From NCBI GenBank assembly GCA_910586305.1, contig CAJUGS010000052.1:1-11434 (forward strand): a DNA stretch of 11,434 nucleotides. Reading direction: 5' to 3'. A program made the translations under genes and the position numbers. Of the stretch, positions 5,463 to 11,434 are shown one piece after another (within the stretch, counting starts at the first letter, position 1; each line of letters opens with the position of its first letter). The notes beneath the pieces were generated by a model, which was given only the letters and a program-made list of their open reading frames with translations, was not told the DNA's origin and did no database searches. This stretch comes from an uncultured Duncaniella sp. (GTDB lineage: Bacteria > Bacteroidota > Bacteroidia > Bacteroidales > Muribaculaceae).

Positions 5463-6518
5463 TTAATAGTTCCACTGGCAAGCAACCATGTTCAGGTTGT
5501 CACATCCGATAGTACGGAAGTCAGTGATCTGGTTGTTACGGCAGTTGATGTAGGTCAAAGCCTGGTCAAACGATACATCAAGAAGCTGGAGCTGGTTGTT
5601 GTTGCAGATGAGTCGCTGGAGGAACGTCTGGTTCGAGAGAGTGAGCTGGGTGAGGTCGTTATAGCAGCAGTCAACATACTGGAGATTGTTGCAACCATCT
5701 ACACTCAGAGTGGTCAGATCATTGTAGGAGCAGACGAGATCAAGCAGATTGGGGCAGTTACGTACGCCGAGAGTCACCATATTGTTATCGGTGCAGATGA
5801 GCGACGAGAGTGCGGGAAGACCGGAAACCATGAAGGTAGTGATCTCGTTGTCGTCGATATTGAGGTTCTGAAGGTTCTCAACTCCTGCGAGGAGCACATT
5901 GGTGAGCTTGTTGTAACCGCAATAAAGATTCTTCAGACCGGTGCAACCAGAGAGATTGAGATTCTCAAGGTGGCAGCCCTGGCAGTTGAGAGTCTGCAGA
6001 TTATAGCTGTTGGCCACACTGAGTTCGACAAACAGGTTGTTCGAGACATTCAGTTTCTTAAGCAGAGGAGCACCCGAGAGGGAAATATCGGTCAGGCGGT
6101 TCTTGTAAAGAGCGAGAGTCTGAAGCTGGGAGCAGCCGTCAAGATCGACGGAGGAAAGCTTGTTGCGGCCTGCATTGAGATCAACGAGAGCAGCGCAGCC
6201 CGAAACGTTGAGAGAGGTGAGTTCATTGCGCGAGACATCCACCTTGGTGAGGTACTTGAAACCGGCGAGATTCAAGTCGCCGCCAAGTTTTTTGTCCTTC
6301 CAGTCGATGGCAGTGACATGGCCGTTCTCGACAGTGACTCCCTCGATAAGACCAACGGCATTGGGATCGACCACTTTGAGGGATTTGGCATTAGTCCCCT
6401 CTCTTGAGGTCTCGGTGAGGAAAGCTTTAAGCTGCTTTGCCTCATTCTTGTCAAGATTCTGAGCAAATGCTGTCATGCTTCCAAGCACGATGGCAATGAT
6501 TAATAACGCTTTTTTCAT
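5463..6518 (-). CDS. Secreted leucine-rich-repeat protein, 12 exact 21-residue repeats
   Basis: The 351-residue product has a clear type I signal peptide (MKKALLIIAIVLGSMTAFAQ, probable cut after Q20 or A19), then a short helical/charged region at about 21-67 and a divergent strand at 68-89. Residues 90-341 are twelve uninterrupted repeats of exactly 21 residues with the pattern LxxLxCxxNxLxxLxVSGCxx, followed by a final half-repeat ending CQWNY. Such short bacterial LRRs fold as a solenoid and usually mediate protein or surface binding; the target is unknown. No lipobox, transmembrane helix or obvious C-terminal sorting tail is visible, so the location is periplasmic or extracellular. Cysteine recurs at repeat position 6 in most of the C-terminal half. 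No canonical promoter is seen upstream. I do not recognise a specific named relative. Confidence 0.92.
   Translation of the reverse strand: MKKALLIIAIVLGSMTAFAQNLDKNEAKQLKAFLTETSREGTNAKSLKVVDPNAVGLIEGVTVENGHVTAIDWKDKKLGGDLNLAGFKYLTKVDVSRNELTSLNVSGCAALVDLNAGRNKLSSVDLDGCSQLQTLALYKNRLTDISLSGAPLLKKLNVSNNLFVELSVANSYNLQTLNCQGCHLENLNLSGCTGLKNLYCGYNKLTNVLLAGVENLQNLNIDDNEITTFMVSGLPALSSLICTDNNMVTLGVRNCPNLLDLVCSYNDLTTLSVDGCNNLQYVDCCYNDLTQLTLSNQTFLQRLICNNNQLQLLDVSFDQALTYINCRNNQITDFRTIGCDNLNMVACQWNY
5496..6251 (-). repeat. Array coding for twelve 21-residue LRR units
   Basis: This 63-nt period array corresponds to residues 90-341. All twelve units are the same length with no insertion. Protein-level conservation (L1, L4, N9, L11, L14) is clear, while the DNA of individual units is diverged, so this is an old array rather than a recent tandem expansion. 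Confidence 0.85.
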
Positions 6519-6640
6519 AAAACAATAGTTGTTGGTTGAGTTAATTTACTTTACTAACACTGCTGATTGAAAAAAGGTTTTACAGAGATTGTATTTTTTA
6601 TAAAAAACTGTTATCTATAATCCGCAAAAAGCAACGTGTG

Positions 6641-6674
6641 AAAAAAGACCCGGATTACACACGTAAACCGGGTC
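6641..6674 (-). terminator. Second of two tandem terminators after the beta-helix gene
   Basis: GACCCGG (6647-6653) pairs with CCGGGTC (6668-6674), with an optional inner TTA/TAA pairing. On the - strand the stem runs directly into six T. It lies 27 nt beyond a first hairpin and upstream of the LRR gene, insulating the two genes. Confidence 0.75.
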
Positions 6675-6683
6675 ACAACAATC

Positions 6684-6733
6684 TGAAGAAAAGAAATAAA
6701 GCGCCCCACGGACTACAAAAGCCCGCGGGGCGC
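6684..6733 (-). terminator. First terminator after the beta-helix gene
   Basis: GCGCCCC (6701-6707) pairs with GGGGCGC (6727-6733), with an inner CGG/CCG pairing after one mismatch. On the - strand it is followed by a T-rich tail (TTTATTTCTTTTCTTC). It begins 25 nt past the stop codon at 6758. Confidence 0.75.
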
Positions 6734-6757
6734 ATGAAAGAACAAATTTTCTATACC

Positions 6758-9046
6758 TTAGAGAATTACCTTGCTGACACGGTCACCCTGACGACGGATA
6801 TAAACTCCGTTGGAAGGATTGTCGACACGGACACCCTGGAGATTGAAATACTCCACGGGTACATTGTCAAAGTCAGCACCCACACCATTGATACCAGATG
6901 TGGTATAGTCAGCCTCAGCCTTCTTGAGCTCTTCGGTAGCAGCAACTACGGGCTCGTTGAACACGGCGCTGTCATACACCTCCTGGGCCTTGTCTATGGC
7001 TGCGGCGAGAGCCTTGCCGGGTTCCGACTCAGTATCATCTCCGAGAAGAGCCTTGGCCTTCTCGATCTCCTCGAGAAGAGCGGCCTTGGCCTCTGTGATA
7101 TCGGGAGCTACAAACTCAACAAGCCACTTCTGAGCGCCGGTCTTGTAATAAGCCTGCTCGGTGCTTGCACCAAGAGTGAAGTCACCCTCTTCGGGAGCCT
7201 TGAAACCGGGATTGGTGGTCAGGATAGTACCCTTGTCGTTGTTATCGCCGACATTTTCACCATTGTTGAAATAGGTGTTGAGATCAAACACATTGTCCGA
7301 GCTACCAACGCGGCCACCGGACAGACGACGGATGATATCCGAGCTACTGTCAAACCAGATATTGCCAACGATGTGGAAATGAACGAACTTCTGACCGTTC
7401 AGGGCGCTGTAGTTTGCCCACTGACCGTCGGCCTTGATAGCCTTATAGAAGGTATTGTTAACATATACAAAGTTCATGTTCTCCTTCTCCTTGTCAAAGC
7501 CGTAACGGTCAAGACGGGCAGAGTTGTTGTAACGCATGAAATACTTGGCAACCTCTCCGCCACCATAAACAGTGGAGTTGGTTACGTTGACATCCTTGGC
7601 ACCACCGGCCTTGAACGACACGAGAGCCTCGTTCTCTACTGCTGTAGTTGCGAGAGCCAGAGTGGAGTTGACAATGCGGAAGTCCACGACGCAGTACTTG
7701 GTATTGTTGTCATAGAACACCGAGTTCTTAAGCCCGCTCACAGTCACATCGCTGATGCAGATTTCCTGCACACGGTAGTAGTCGGCTATCAGCTCGGCTG
7801 TAGGTTCAGTCGACATGAGGATAAACGGTGTCTCTATGCCCGAAGCATCAATTGTAGAATTTGCACCATTGATTATAAGACCGTTGGCTGTCTGTATCGA
7901 AGCCGATAGAGTATACTTGCCATTCTCTGCGAGATTAATGGTGATGACACCGGGACGCTCAACGGCTGCAACAGCCTCAGCCACGGCAGCAGCAATGTCA
8001 CTGCCATCAGCGGGTGTCACAACAACATTGGTAGGAGGTGCCACATAGTCAACAAGCCATTTGGGAGCACCGACCTGTGCTTCGGCCTGAGCCGACGAAG
8101 CATCGAGAGTGAACACACCTTCGGCTGCCTGCGGGAAGGTGGAAGTAGGCTCGCCTACGCTGTTGAGAACAACTCCATCGGCAGGCTCAACCTCGGGAGT
8201 GACAGTGACTACACCATCTTTAGTCCAAAGGAAAGAATTTGTGTTGACATCATAGGAAGGGTTGGTGCCACTCTGACCCTGGTTGAGGCCCTTGACAAAC
8301 TGTCCTTCCTTGCCACAGTCAAGAATAACATTGTTCTTCACCACATAGGCTATCCATTTCTGATTGGCCTGGCGGTGTGTGCAGACATTCTTTCCGTTAG
8401 CGATATTATAAAGGGTAGAGTTAGTGATCGAGAAAGTCTGGATCATATCGGCATTCACCTCAGTAGCCTTGTTACCGCTCTGCGAGCTGTAGAGAGCGCC
8501 GGTATTGGCCGGAGTGCTGTTGAGAGTTGAATTCTTGATATCAAGAGTGCCCACCACTCCGCCTCCGTTGCAGTCATAGACAGTCTTGTTGCCACCGGCT
8601 ATCTGTATCTGGCAGCCGTCGGTGACAAGAGAAGGAATGTAATACTTGGTTTTGTTGGCATAGAACAGCTGCTGTGAGAGATTGGTGACGTTCACATTCT
8701 TAAACTCCACATTGCCTACTGTGTAGAAACCATTCTCGCCTGCCTCAACAGCGGGAGTCGCGCTCATGAGCACCATAGCCGATGTGAGCGAAGTCGCATC
8801 TACTACCGCGCCGTTTCCGTTGATTACAAGGCCGGCAGGAACTTCGAGAGAGCCACTGACGGTATACTGACCGTTTTCAGCGAGGTTTATCACGATGTCG
8901 CCCGGGGCTGTCACACCTTCTTTGGCGGCATTGAGGGCGGCGGTGAGATCCGCGCCCGTCTCGGGTGCTATAGTGACAGGTTCAGCTGCGATAACAGTGG
9001 CCGATGTCAACAGATATGCGCCCAATGTGAGGAATGTCTGTTTCAT
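6758..9046 (-). CDS. Secreted protein with two tandem beta-helix-like modules
   Basis: The 762-residue product begins with a signal peptide (MKQTFLTLGAYLLTSATVIA, cut near residues 20-21). Two homologous modules follow, at about 22-337 and 340-649. Shared landmarks are ITINLAENGKYT-type strands (52-62 and 368-379), LxINGxxxxxDAS (73-85 and 390-402), a FYxxNKTKY-type block (128-135 and 444-451), NSTL (172-175 and 460-463) and a closing KWLVxxVAP (329-336 and 640-648). The N-rich short strands suggest a right-handed parallel beta-helix of the kind seen in Bacteroidota polysaccharide-active or DUF4957/DUF5123-like proteins; I see no proven catalytic residues. Residues 650-718 look helical (KAALLEEIEKAKALL, FIVAR-like). 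The end (YFNLQGVRV through KVIL) resembles the short tails found on secreted Bacteroidota proteins. The gene has its own promoter and terminators. Confidence 0.88.
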   Translation of the reverse strand: MKQTFLTLGAYLLTSATVIAAEPVTIAPETGADLTAALNAAKEGVTAPGDIVINLAENGQYTVSGSLEVPAGLVINGNGAVVDATSLTSAMVLMSATPAVEAGENGFYTVGNVEFKNVNVTNLSQQLFYANKTKYYIPSLVTDGCQIQIAGGNKTVYDCNGGGVVGTLDIKNSTLNSTPANTGALYSSQSGNKATEVNADMIQTFSITNSTLYNIANGKNVCTHRQANQKWIAYVVKNNVILDCGKEGQFVKGLNQGQSGTNPSYDVNTNSFLWTKDGVVTVTPEVEPADGVVLNSVGEPTSTFPQAAEGVFTLDASSAQAEAQVGAPKWLVDYVAPPTNVVVTPADGSDIAAAVAEAVAAVERPGVITINLAENGKYTLSASIQTANGLIINGANSTIDASGIETPFILMSTEPTAELIADYYRVQEICISDVTVSGLKNSVFYDNNTKYCVVDFRIVNSTLALATTAVENEALVSFKAGGAKDVNVTNSTVYGGGEVAKYFMRYNNSARLDRYGFDKEKENMNFVYVNNTFYKAIKADGQWANYSALNGQKFVHFHIVGNIWFDSSSDIIRRLSGGRVGSSDNVFDLNTYFNNGENVGDNNDKGTILTTNPGFKAPEEGDFTLGASTEQAYYKTGAQKWLVEFVAPDITEAKAALLEEIEKAKALLGDDTESEPGKALAAAIDKAQEVYDSAVFNEPVVAATEELKKAEADYTTSGINGVGADFDNVPVEYFNLQGVRVDNPSNGVYIRRQGDRVSKVIL
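7100..8983 (-). repeat. Internal duplication of about 310 codons in the beta-helix gene
   Basis: Module 1 (residues 22-337) and module 2 (340-649) align in the same order of landmarks from the N-terminal strand to the closing KWLV motif. They differ strongly in between, with cysteines and a GQSG-type loop only in module 1 and a RYNNSARLDRYG stretch only in module 2. The similarity is at protein level; the DNA is well diverged. Confidence 0.75.
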
Positions 9047-9128
9047 GATTAATCAGATTAATTATTGATGATTTACTTATCTGTCTCAGATTGATTTAAG
9101 GGTAGAAATAGTGTAATAATGACACTTG

Positions 9129-9136
9129 CAAAGTTA
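9129..9136 (-). promoter_or_regulatory. Bacteroidota -7 box of the beta-helix gene
   Basis: On the - strand this reads TAACTTTG, a full match to TAnnTTTG. A partial -33 (TTTA at 9155-9158) lies at a plausible distance. Transcription would start near 9122, giving a leader of about 75 nt. Confidence 0.65.
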
Positions 9137-9157
9137 GTCAAAATATAATATATGTAA

Positions 9158-9177
9158 AATATGTTTGAAAACATATT
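9158..9177. promoter_or_regulatory. 9+2+9 palindrome beside the beta-helix promoter
   Basis: Perfect inverted half-sites AATATGTTT and AAACATATT are separated by GA. The centre lies about 45 nt upstream of the predicted start of transcription, just beyond the -33 region. This is the place where a dimeric activator or repressor would bind. No protein can be named. Confidence 0.5.
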
Positions 9178-9221
9178 CCTGTAACATAATCACTCGTTTT
9201 CACCCACACAGTAGATCTCTG

Positions 9222-9264
9222 ATATATAAATAATTGGCGGATTCTTCTCACGAAGAGCCCGCCA
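9222..9264 (-). terminator. Probable terminator of the propeller/barrel operon
   Basis: TGGCGG (9235-9240) pairs with CCGCCA (9259-9264); after one mismatch TTCTTC (9242-9247) pairs with GAAGAG (9252-9257, one G-T), leaving a TCAC loop. The - strand tail AATTATTTATATA is A/T-rich. It lies about 160 nt past the barrel gene's stop. Confidence 0.55.
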
Positions 9265-9421
9265 TAGATGATTGATATATTACTGTTCCATTCTCGTTTT
9301 TACCGGTGAGAAGATCAACCGTCGAGTGTCTGTCTGTAACACTCATTATTATACAAAGTCAGATTAAATCCACCTTGGAAAACATATCCGACAGCACAGC
9401 TATCTCAGCTATCAGTGGTTT

Positions 9422-10123
9422 TCAGAAGTTATAGCCTATAGAGATATTGAAGTTCTTGTTTTTTACCTTGTCCTCTTCCCACATTTTCTTGTCGACTATG
9501 TTGACGAGTCCAAACTGATACTCAAAACCGATATAGAACTTCTGGAATGTATAACCGGCACCTATACCAAGGCCACAGTCGAAGCGCTTGAAGCCACACT
9601 TTTCCCCACCGATGCCAAATAAGTCCGCCTTTTCATTTTCTGTCTCACCTCTGTAGGTATATTCTGTCTTGGCTTTACCGTTCACACCATAGGCAAAATA
9701 AGGACCGAAGTTAACCTGAATCTGCGACTCGGGAGCCAGGTTCAGACGATATGATGCATAGACGGGAAGTTCGATATATCCGGCATTCAGAGTCAGTTTC
9801 TCCGACTCCTCCTCGTCATAATATTCGCTTTTACAACCTCTTGTGGTATAGAAAAGACCCGAGTTGATGTAGAAGCTATTGACGATGGGAAAATCCACTG
9901 ATACACCTGCACGGAAACCAGCCTTTGAGTCAAGGTCGAGATCCTCATTGTCAATATTAGCACTCATATTTGAGATATTGAGTCCGGCGCGAATACCGAT
10001 AACGATTTTCTGATCGGCAGTCTCAGAATCCCAGAGTGAGAAAGATGTCGAATCAGATGCGCGCTGTGCGGATGCGCCGAGAGCGCATATTGCCGCGATT
10101 GCAGCTACAAGAAATTTTTTCAT
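9422..10123 (-). CDS. Outer-membrane beta-barrel protein (PF13568-like)
   Basis: The 233-residue product has a signal peptide (MKKFLVAAIAAICALGASAQ, cut after Q20). The mature part shows alternating amphipathic strands: KIVIGIRAGLNIS at 39-51, GFRAGVSVDFPI at 69-80, FYINSGLFYTTRG at 84-96, YIELPVYASYRL at 116-127, IQVNFGPYFAYG at 135-146, CGLGIGAGYTF at 183-193, FYIGFEYQFGL at 196-206 and NISIGYNF at the end. The YIELPVY strand, the GPYFAYG strand and the final phenylalanine are typical of the 'outer membrane beta-barrel / PorT-like' family, predicted as a barrel of about eight strands. Acidic loops (DNEDLDLDS, YYDEEESE) may bind cations or partners. It starts 38 nt after the propeller gene's stop with no promoter between them, so co-transcription is likely. 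Its exact function is unknown. Confidence 0.88.
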   Translation of the reverse strand: MKKFLVAAIAAICALGASAQRASDSTSFSLWDSETADQKIVIGIRAGLNISNMSANIDNEDLDLDSKAGFRAGVSVDFPIVNSFYINSGLFYTTRGCKSEYYDEEESEKLTLNAGYIELPVYASYRLNLAPESQIQVNFGPYFAYGVNGKAKTEYTYRGETENEKADLFGIGGEKCGFKRFDCGLGIGAGYTFQKFYIGFEYQFGLVNIVDKKMWEEDKVKNKNFNISIGYNF

Positions 10124-10161
10124 AATGAATTGGTTTGTTTATATAGTTTATTTCAATTTAG

Positions 10162-11172
10162 TCAGAGATCAAACGACATCTTCCAGACATTGAACACCTT
10201 GCCTGCAGAGCCACGCTGCGAAAGGAAGAATATCGAGCGTCCGTCGGGAGCCCATATGGCCGAGAGGTCATTACCGGGATGATATGTGAGCTGTGTAAAC
10301 TGAGTGCCGTCAGTGCGTACAACGAAAATATCAGTGTTCATTATACCCTCCTTTTCGGCAAGACTTGTGCCTGTAACGAGCAACCACTGGCCGTCTGGTG
10401 AGAGTTGCGGGGTCGTAAAGCTGCGTCCGGGCTGTGCAAGAATAATCTCCTCCACGCCGGTCTCATAGTTGATTCGCCAGATTTCACTCTCTTTCTTGTC
10501 GGTAAAACGAGCACAATAAATCTCGTTTTTCTTTCCCGGTATAAGCACCGGGGTCATACCGCGCGAATAGTTGGAAAAGAGATTTGTCTTGCGGTCATAA
10601 CTCCAGATGCTGTAGGACGACAGGCCCTCGCCACGATGGAAAAAAATGGTATTGTTATCATTCGTGAGCGTTCCACCGAAATCGTTTTCGGTTCCCGACG
10701 AAATCTGGCGCACTATTGAACCCTGCTCGGCATCGACCAGATAGATTCCGTGATGGCCGTTTCTCACTTCGGTAAAGCACAGTGTTTTACCATCAGGGCT
10801 CCAGGTGAAATCCTCGACATTGCTTCGGAATGTACGCTGCACACTCACACCTCCGCTCTTGGCACTTTTCACCATGATATTAGAGGTCTTGTTCTTGAAA
10901 TTAAGATAGCCGAGCTTCTGGCCGTCAGGCGAGAGTCCGATCTGAGGATTCACCCACCAGTCCACGCTCATAGCCTTTTTCTTGCCAAACACTCCGGTTC
11001 GTGTATTTACGAGATAGTCTGAGAACACACAGTCAGCATCATCGGTGATTCGCTCAAATTTCACACCACCCTCCTCGGGAACGTTCACGACAGAGAAATC
11101 AAATTTGACCTTTTTTGCAGAGCAGGTTCCGGCAAGCACTAACGCCATAGCCATTATAATTACTTTTTTCAT
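10162..11172 (-). CDS. Exported PD40/TolB-like beta-propeller protein
   Basis: The 336-residue product starts at the ATG at 11172; a longer frame would need a TTG five codons upstream and would spoil the MKK signal peptide. The signal peptide is MKKVIIMAMALVLAGTCSA, cut before KK; the C at 17 is not in a good lipobox. The body is a WD40-like propeller with PD40 motifs: SPDGQKLGYL at 81-90, SPDGKTLCFTEV at 125-136, SPDGQWLLV at 258-266 and APDGRSIFFLSQR at 308-320, each ending a strand. TolB-type PD40 proteins are periplasmic and bind protein partners at the envelope, but this one lacks the TolB N-terminal domain and is not TolB itself. It is the first gene of a probable two-gene operon with the barrel gene, which suggests a shared envelope role. 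Confidence 0.88.
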   Translation of the reverse strand: MKKVIIMAMALVLAGTCSAKKVKFDFSVVNVPEEGGVKFERITDDADCVFSDYLVNTRTGVFGKKKAMSVDWWVNPQIGLSPDGQKLGYLNFKNKTSNIMVKSAKSGGVSVQRTFRSNVEDFTWSPDGKTLCFTEVRNGHHGIYLVDAEQGSIVRQISSGTENDFGGTLTNDNNTIFFHRGEGLSSYSIWSYDRKTNLFSNYSRGMTPVLIPGKKNEIYCARFTDKKESEIWRINYETGVEEIILAQPGRSFTTPQLSPDGQWLLVTGTSLAEKEGIMNTDIFVVRTDGTQFTQLTYHPGNDLSAIWAPDGRSIFFLSQRGSAGKVFNVWKMSFDL

Positions 11173-11216
11173 ATCCACAAGTCTCAAAAGTTGTTATTAA
11201 AACATAATCATTGCTG

Positions 11217-11224
11217 CAAAGGTA
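11217..11224 (-). promoter_or_regulatory. Bacteroidota -7 box of the propeller/barrel operon
   Basis: On the - strand this reads TACCTTTG, a full TAnnTTTG match, 44 nt upstream of the ATG at 11172. The only nearby TTTG (11237-11240) is 12 nt away, too close for a normal -33; the normal -33 distance falls in the homopolymer at 11243-11251. Confidence 0.65.
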
Positions 11225-11242
11225 AAGAAAATTTCACAAACA

Positions 11243-11251
11243 CCCCCCCCC
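11243..11251. repeat. C9 homopolymer (G9 on the coding strand) in the promoter region
   Basis: Nine consecutive C on the + strand, equal to G9 on the strand of the propeller operon. It lies 18-26 nt upstream of the -7 box, roughly where the -33 element should be. Such tracts are prone to slipped-strand length change and to sequencing error. Confidence 0.8.
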
Positions 11252-11297
11252 GATTGTTAATATTTACTAAAACAGACTTATGGGTAATATTTCCGCA

Positions 11298-11334
11298 TAA
11301 AATAGGAGGAGCAAGGTACGGCACCTGCTCCTCC
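11298..11334 (-). terminator. Hairpin near the right edge, terminator-like on the - strand
   Basis: GGAGGAGCAAGGT (11305-11317) pairs with ACCTGCTCCTCC (11323-11334) with one bulged A and a 5-nt loop. On the - strand the tail is TATTTTATG; on the + strand there is no T tract. It probably ends a gene lying to the right, or forms a leader hairpin if the possible promoter at 11350-11357 is used. Confidence 0.5.
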
Positions 11335-11354
11335 GGCGTAAATCAACGTCAAAA

Positions 11355-11434
11355 CTATTGTTTAAAGCGCCGTAATATTTTTAAGAAACTGTTTAAAATT
11401 AGAATTGAAAAAATGTTATAGGGCATAACAAACC
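11355..11434 (-). other. Open frame running off the right edge, possible gene end
   Basis: A - strand frame is open from the window edge to a TAG at 11355-11357 and would encode about 25 residues, hydrophobic and then basic (ILILNSFLKILRRFKQ at the end). The terminator-like hairpin begins 20 nt further on, which fits the end of a gene. The stretch is very A/T-rich and the match could be chance. The same place also holds TAGTTTTG on the - strand (11350-11357), a possible -7 box without a -33. Confidence 0.2.

Larger units (their letters stand above)
9047..9421. other. 375-nt intergenic region upstream of the beta-helix gene
   Basis: The half next to the beta-helix gene is A/T-rich and holds a promoter and a palindrome. 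The other half carries the probable terminator of the barrel gene at 9235-9264 and a small GAGTGT/ACACTC inverted repeat (about 9324-9345). No ORF with gene-like features was found on either strand. Confidence 0.6.

Noticed and set aside
5454..6407. A 317-codon + strand ORF opposite the LRR gene
   Set aside because: It is the mirror of the 63-nt repeat array: regular codon phase keeps the opposite frame free of stops. The translation is a low-complexity V/E/I-rich repeat with no signal, while the - strand product has a signal peptide and perfect LRRs.
6638..7909. A 423-codon + strand ORF opposite the beta-helix gene
   Set aside because: It begins inside the terminator region and its product shows no domain or export signal; the - strand frame gives a full, duplicated secreted protein.
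11173..11187. TTG start at 11187 for the propeller gene
   Set aside because: The ATG at 11172 gives a standard MKK signal peptide; the extra five residues add an unhelpful acidic residue ahead of it.
11191..11421. A 76-codon + strand ORF at the right edge
   Set aside because: It runs across the C9 tract, a promoter and a hairpin, has no start signal and its translation has no recognisable features.
1..11434. CRISPR arrays, insertion sequences, phage genes or defence systems
   Set aside because: No spaced direct repeats, transposase or integrase-like ORFs, terminal inverted repeats or known defence domains were seen; the only ordered repeats are inside two coding regions.

Overview
The window looks like a chromosomal segment from a gut-type Bacteroidales bacterium, most likely Muribaculaceae (S24-7). 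That placement is my inference from protein sequence style, not from a search. Supporting signs are promoters of the Bacteroidota type (TTTG / TAnnTTTG), a general lack of Shine-Dalgarno sites, several exported proteins with MKK-type signal peptides, a PF13568-like outer-membrane barrel, and Bacteroidota-style ribosomal protein sequences.

Left part (1-5345) is core translation machinery. rpsF (its first few codons lie outside the window), rpsR and rplI form one + strand operon that ends in a strong hairpin. A convergent YjbQ-family gene follows on the - strand with its own terminator. YjbQ and thrS diverge from a short shared region that holds back-to-back -7 boxes. thrS, infC, rpmI and rplT then form the second + strand operon and end in a clear intrinsic terminator.

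Right part (5386-11434) is accessory. Four consecutive - strand genes all encode proteins with signal peptides: a 21-residue leucine-rich-repeat protein with twelve exact-length repeats, a 762-residue protein with two tandem right-handed beta-helix-like modules plus a helical segment and a short C-terminal tail, a small outer-membrane beta-barrel, and a PD40/TolB-like beta-propeller. The last two are 38 nt apart and are probably co-transcribed (propeller first, barrel second). The LRR and beta-helix genes appear to be separate transcription units.

I see no tRNA, rRNA, CRISPR array, insertion sequence or phage gene. The points most worth a second look are: an unusual AAGGAG in front of rpsR; a thrS leader hairpin with CGU in its loop; the repeat architecture and cysteine ladder of the LRR protein; the duplicated beta-helix protein with a sorting-tail-like C-terminus; a 9+2+9 palindrome upstream of its promoter; and a C9/G9 tract at the expected -33 position of the propeller/barrel operon.
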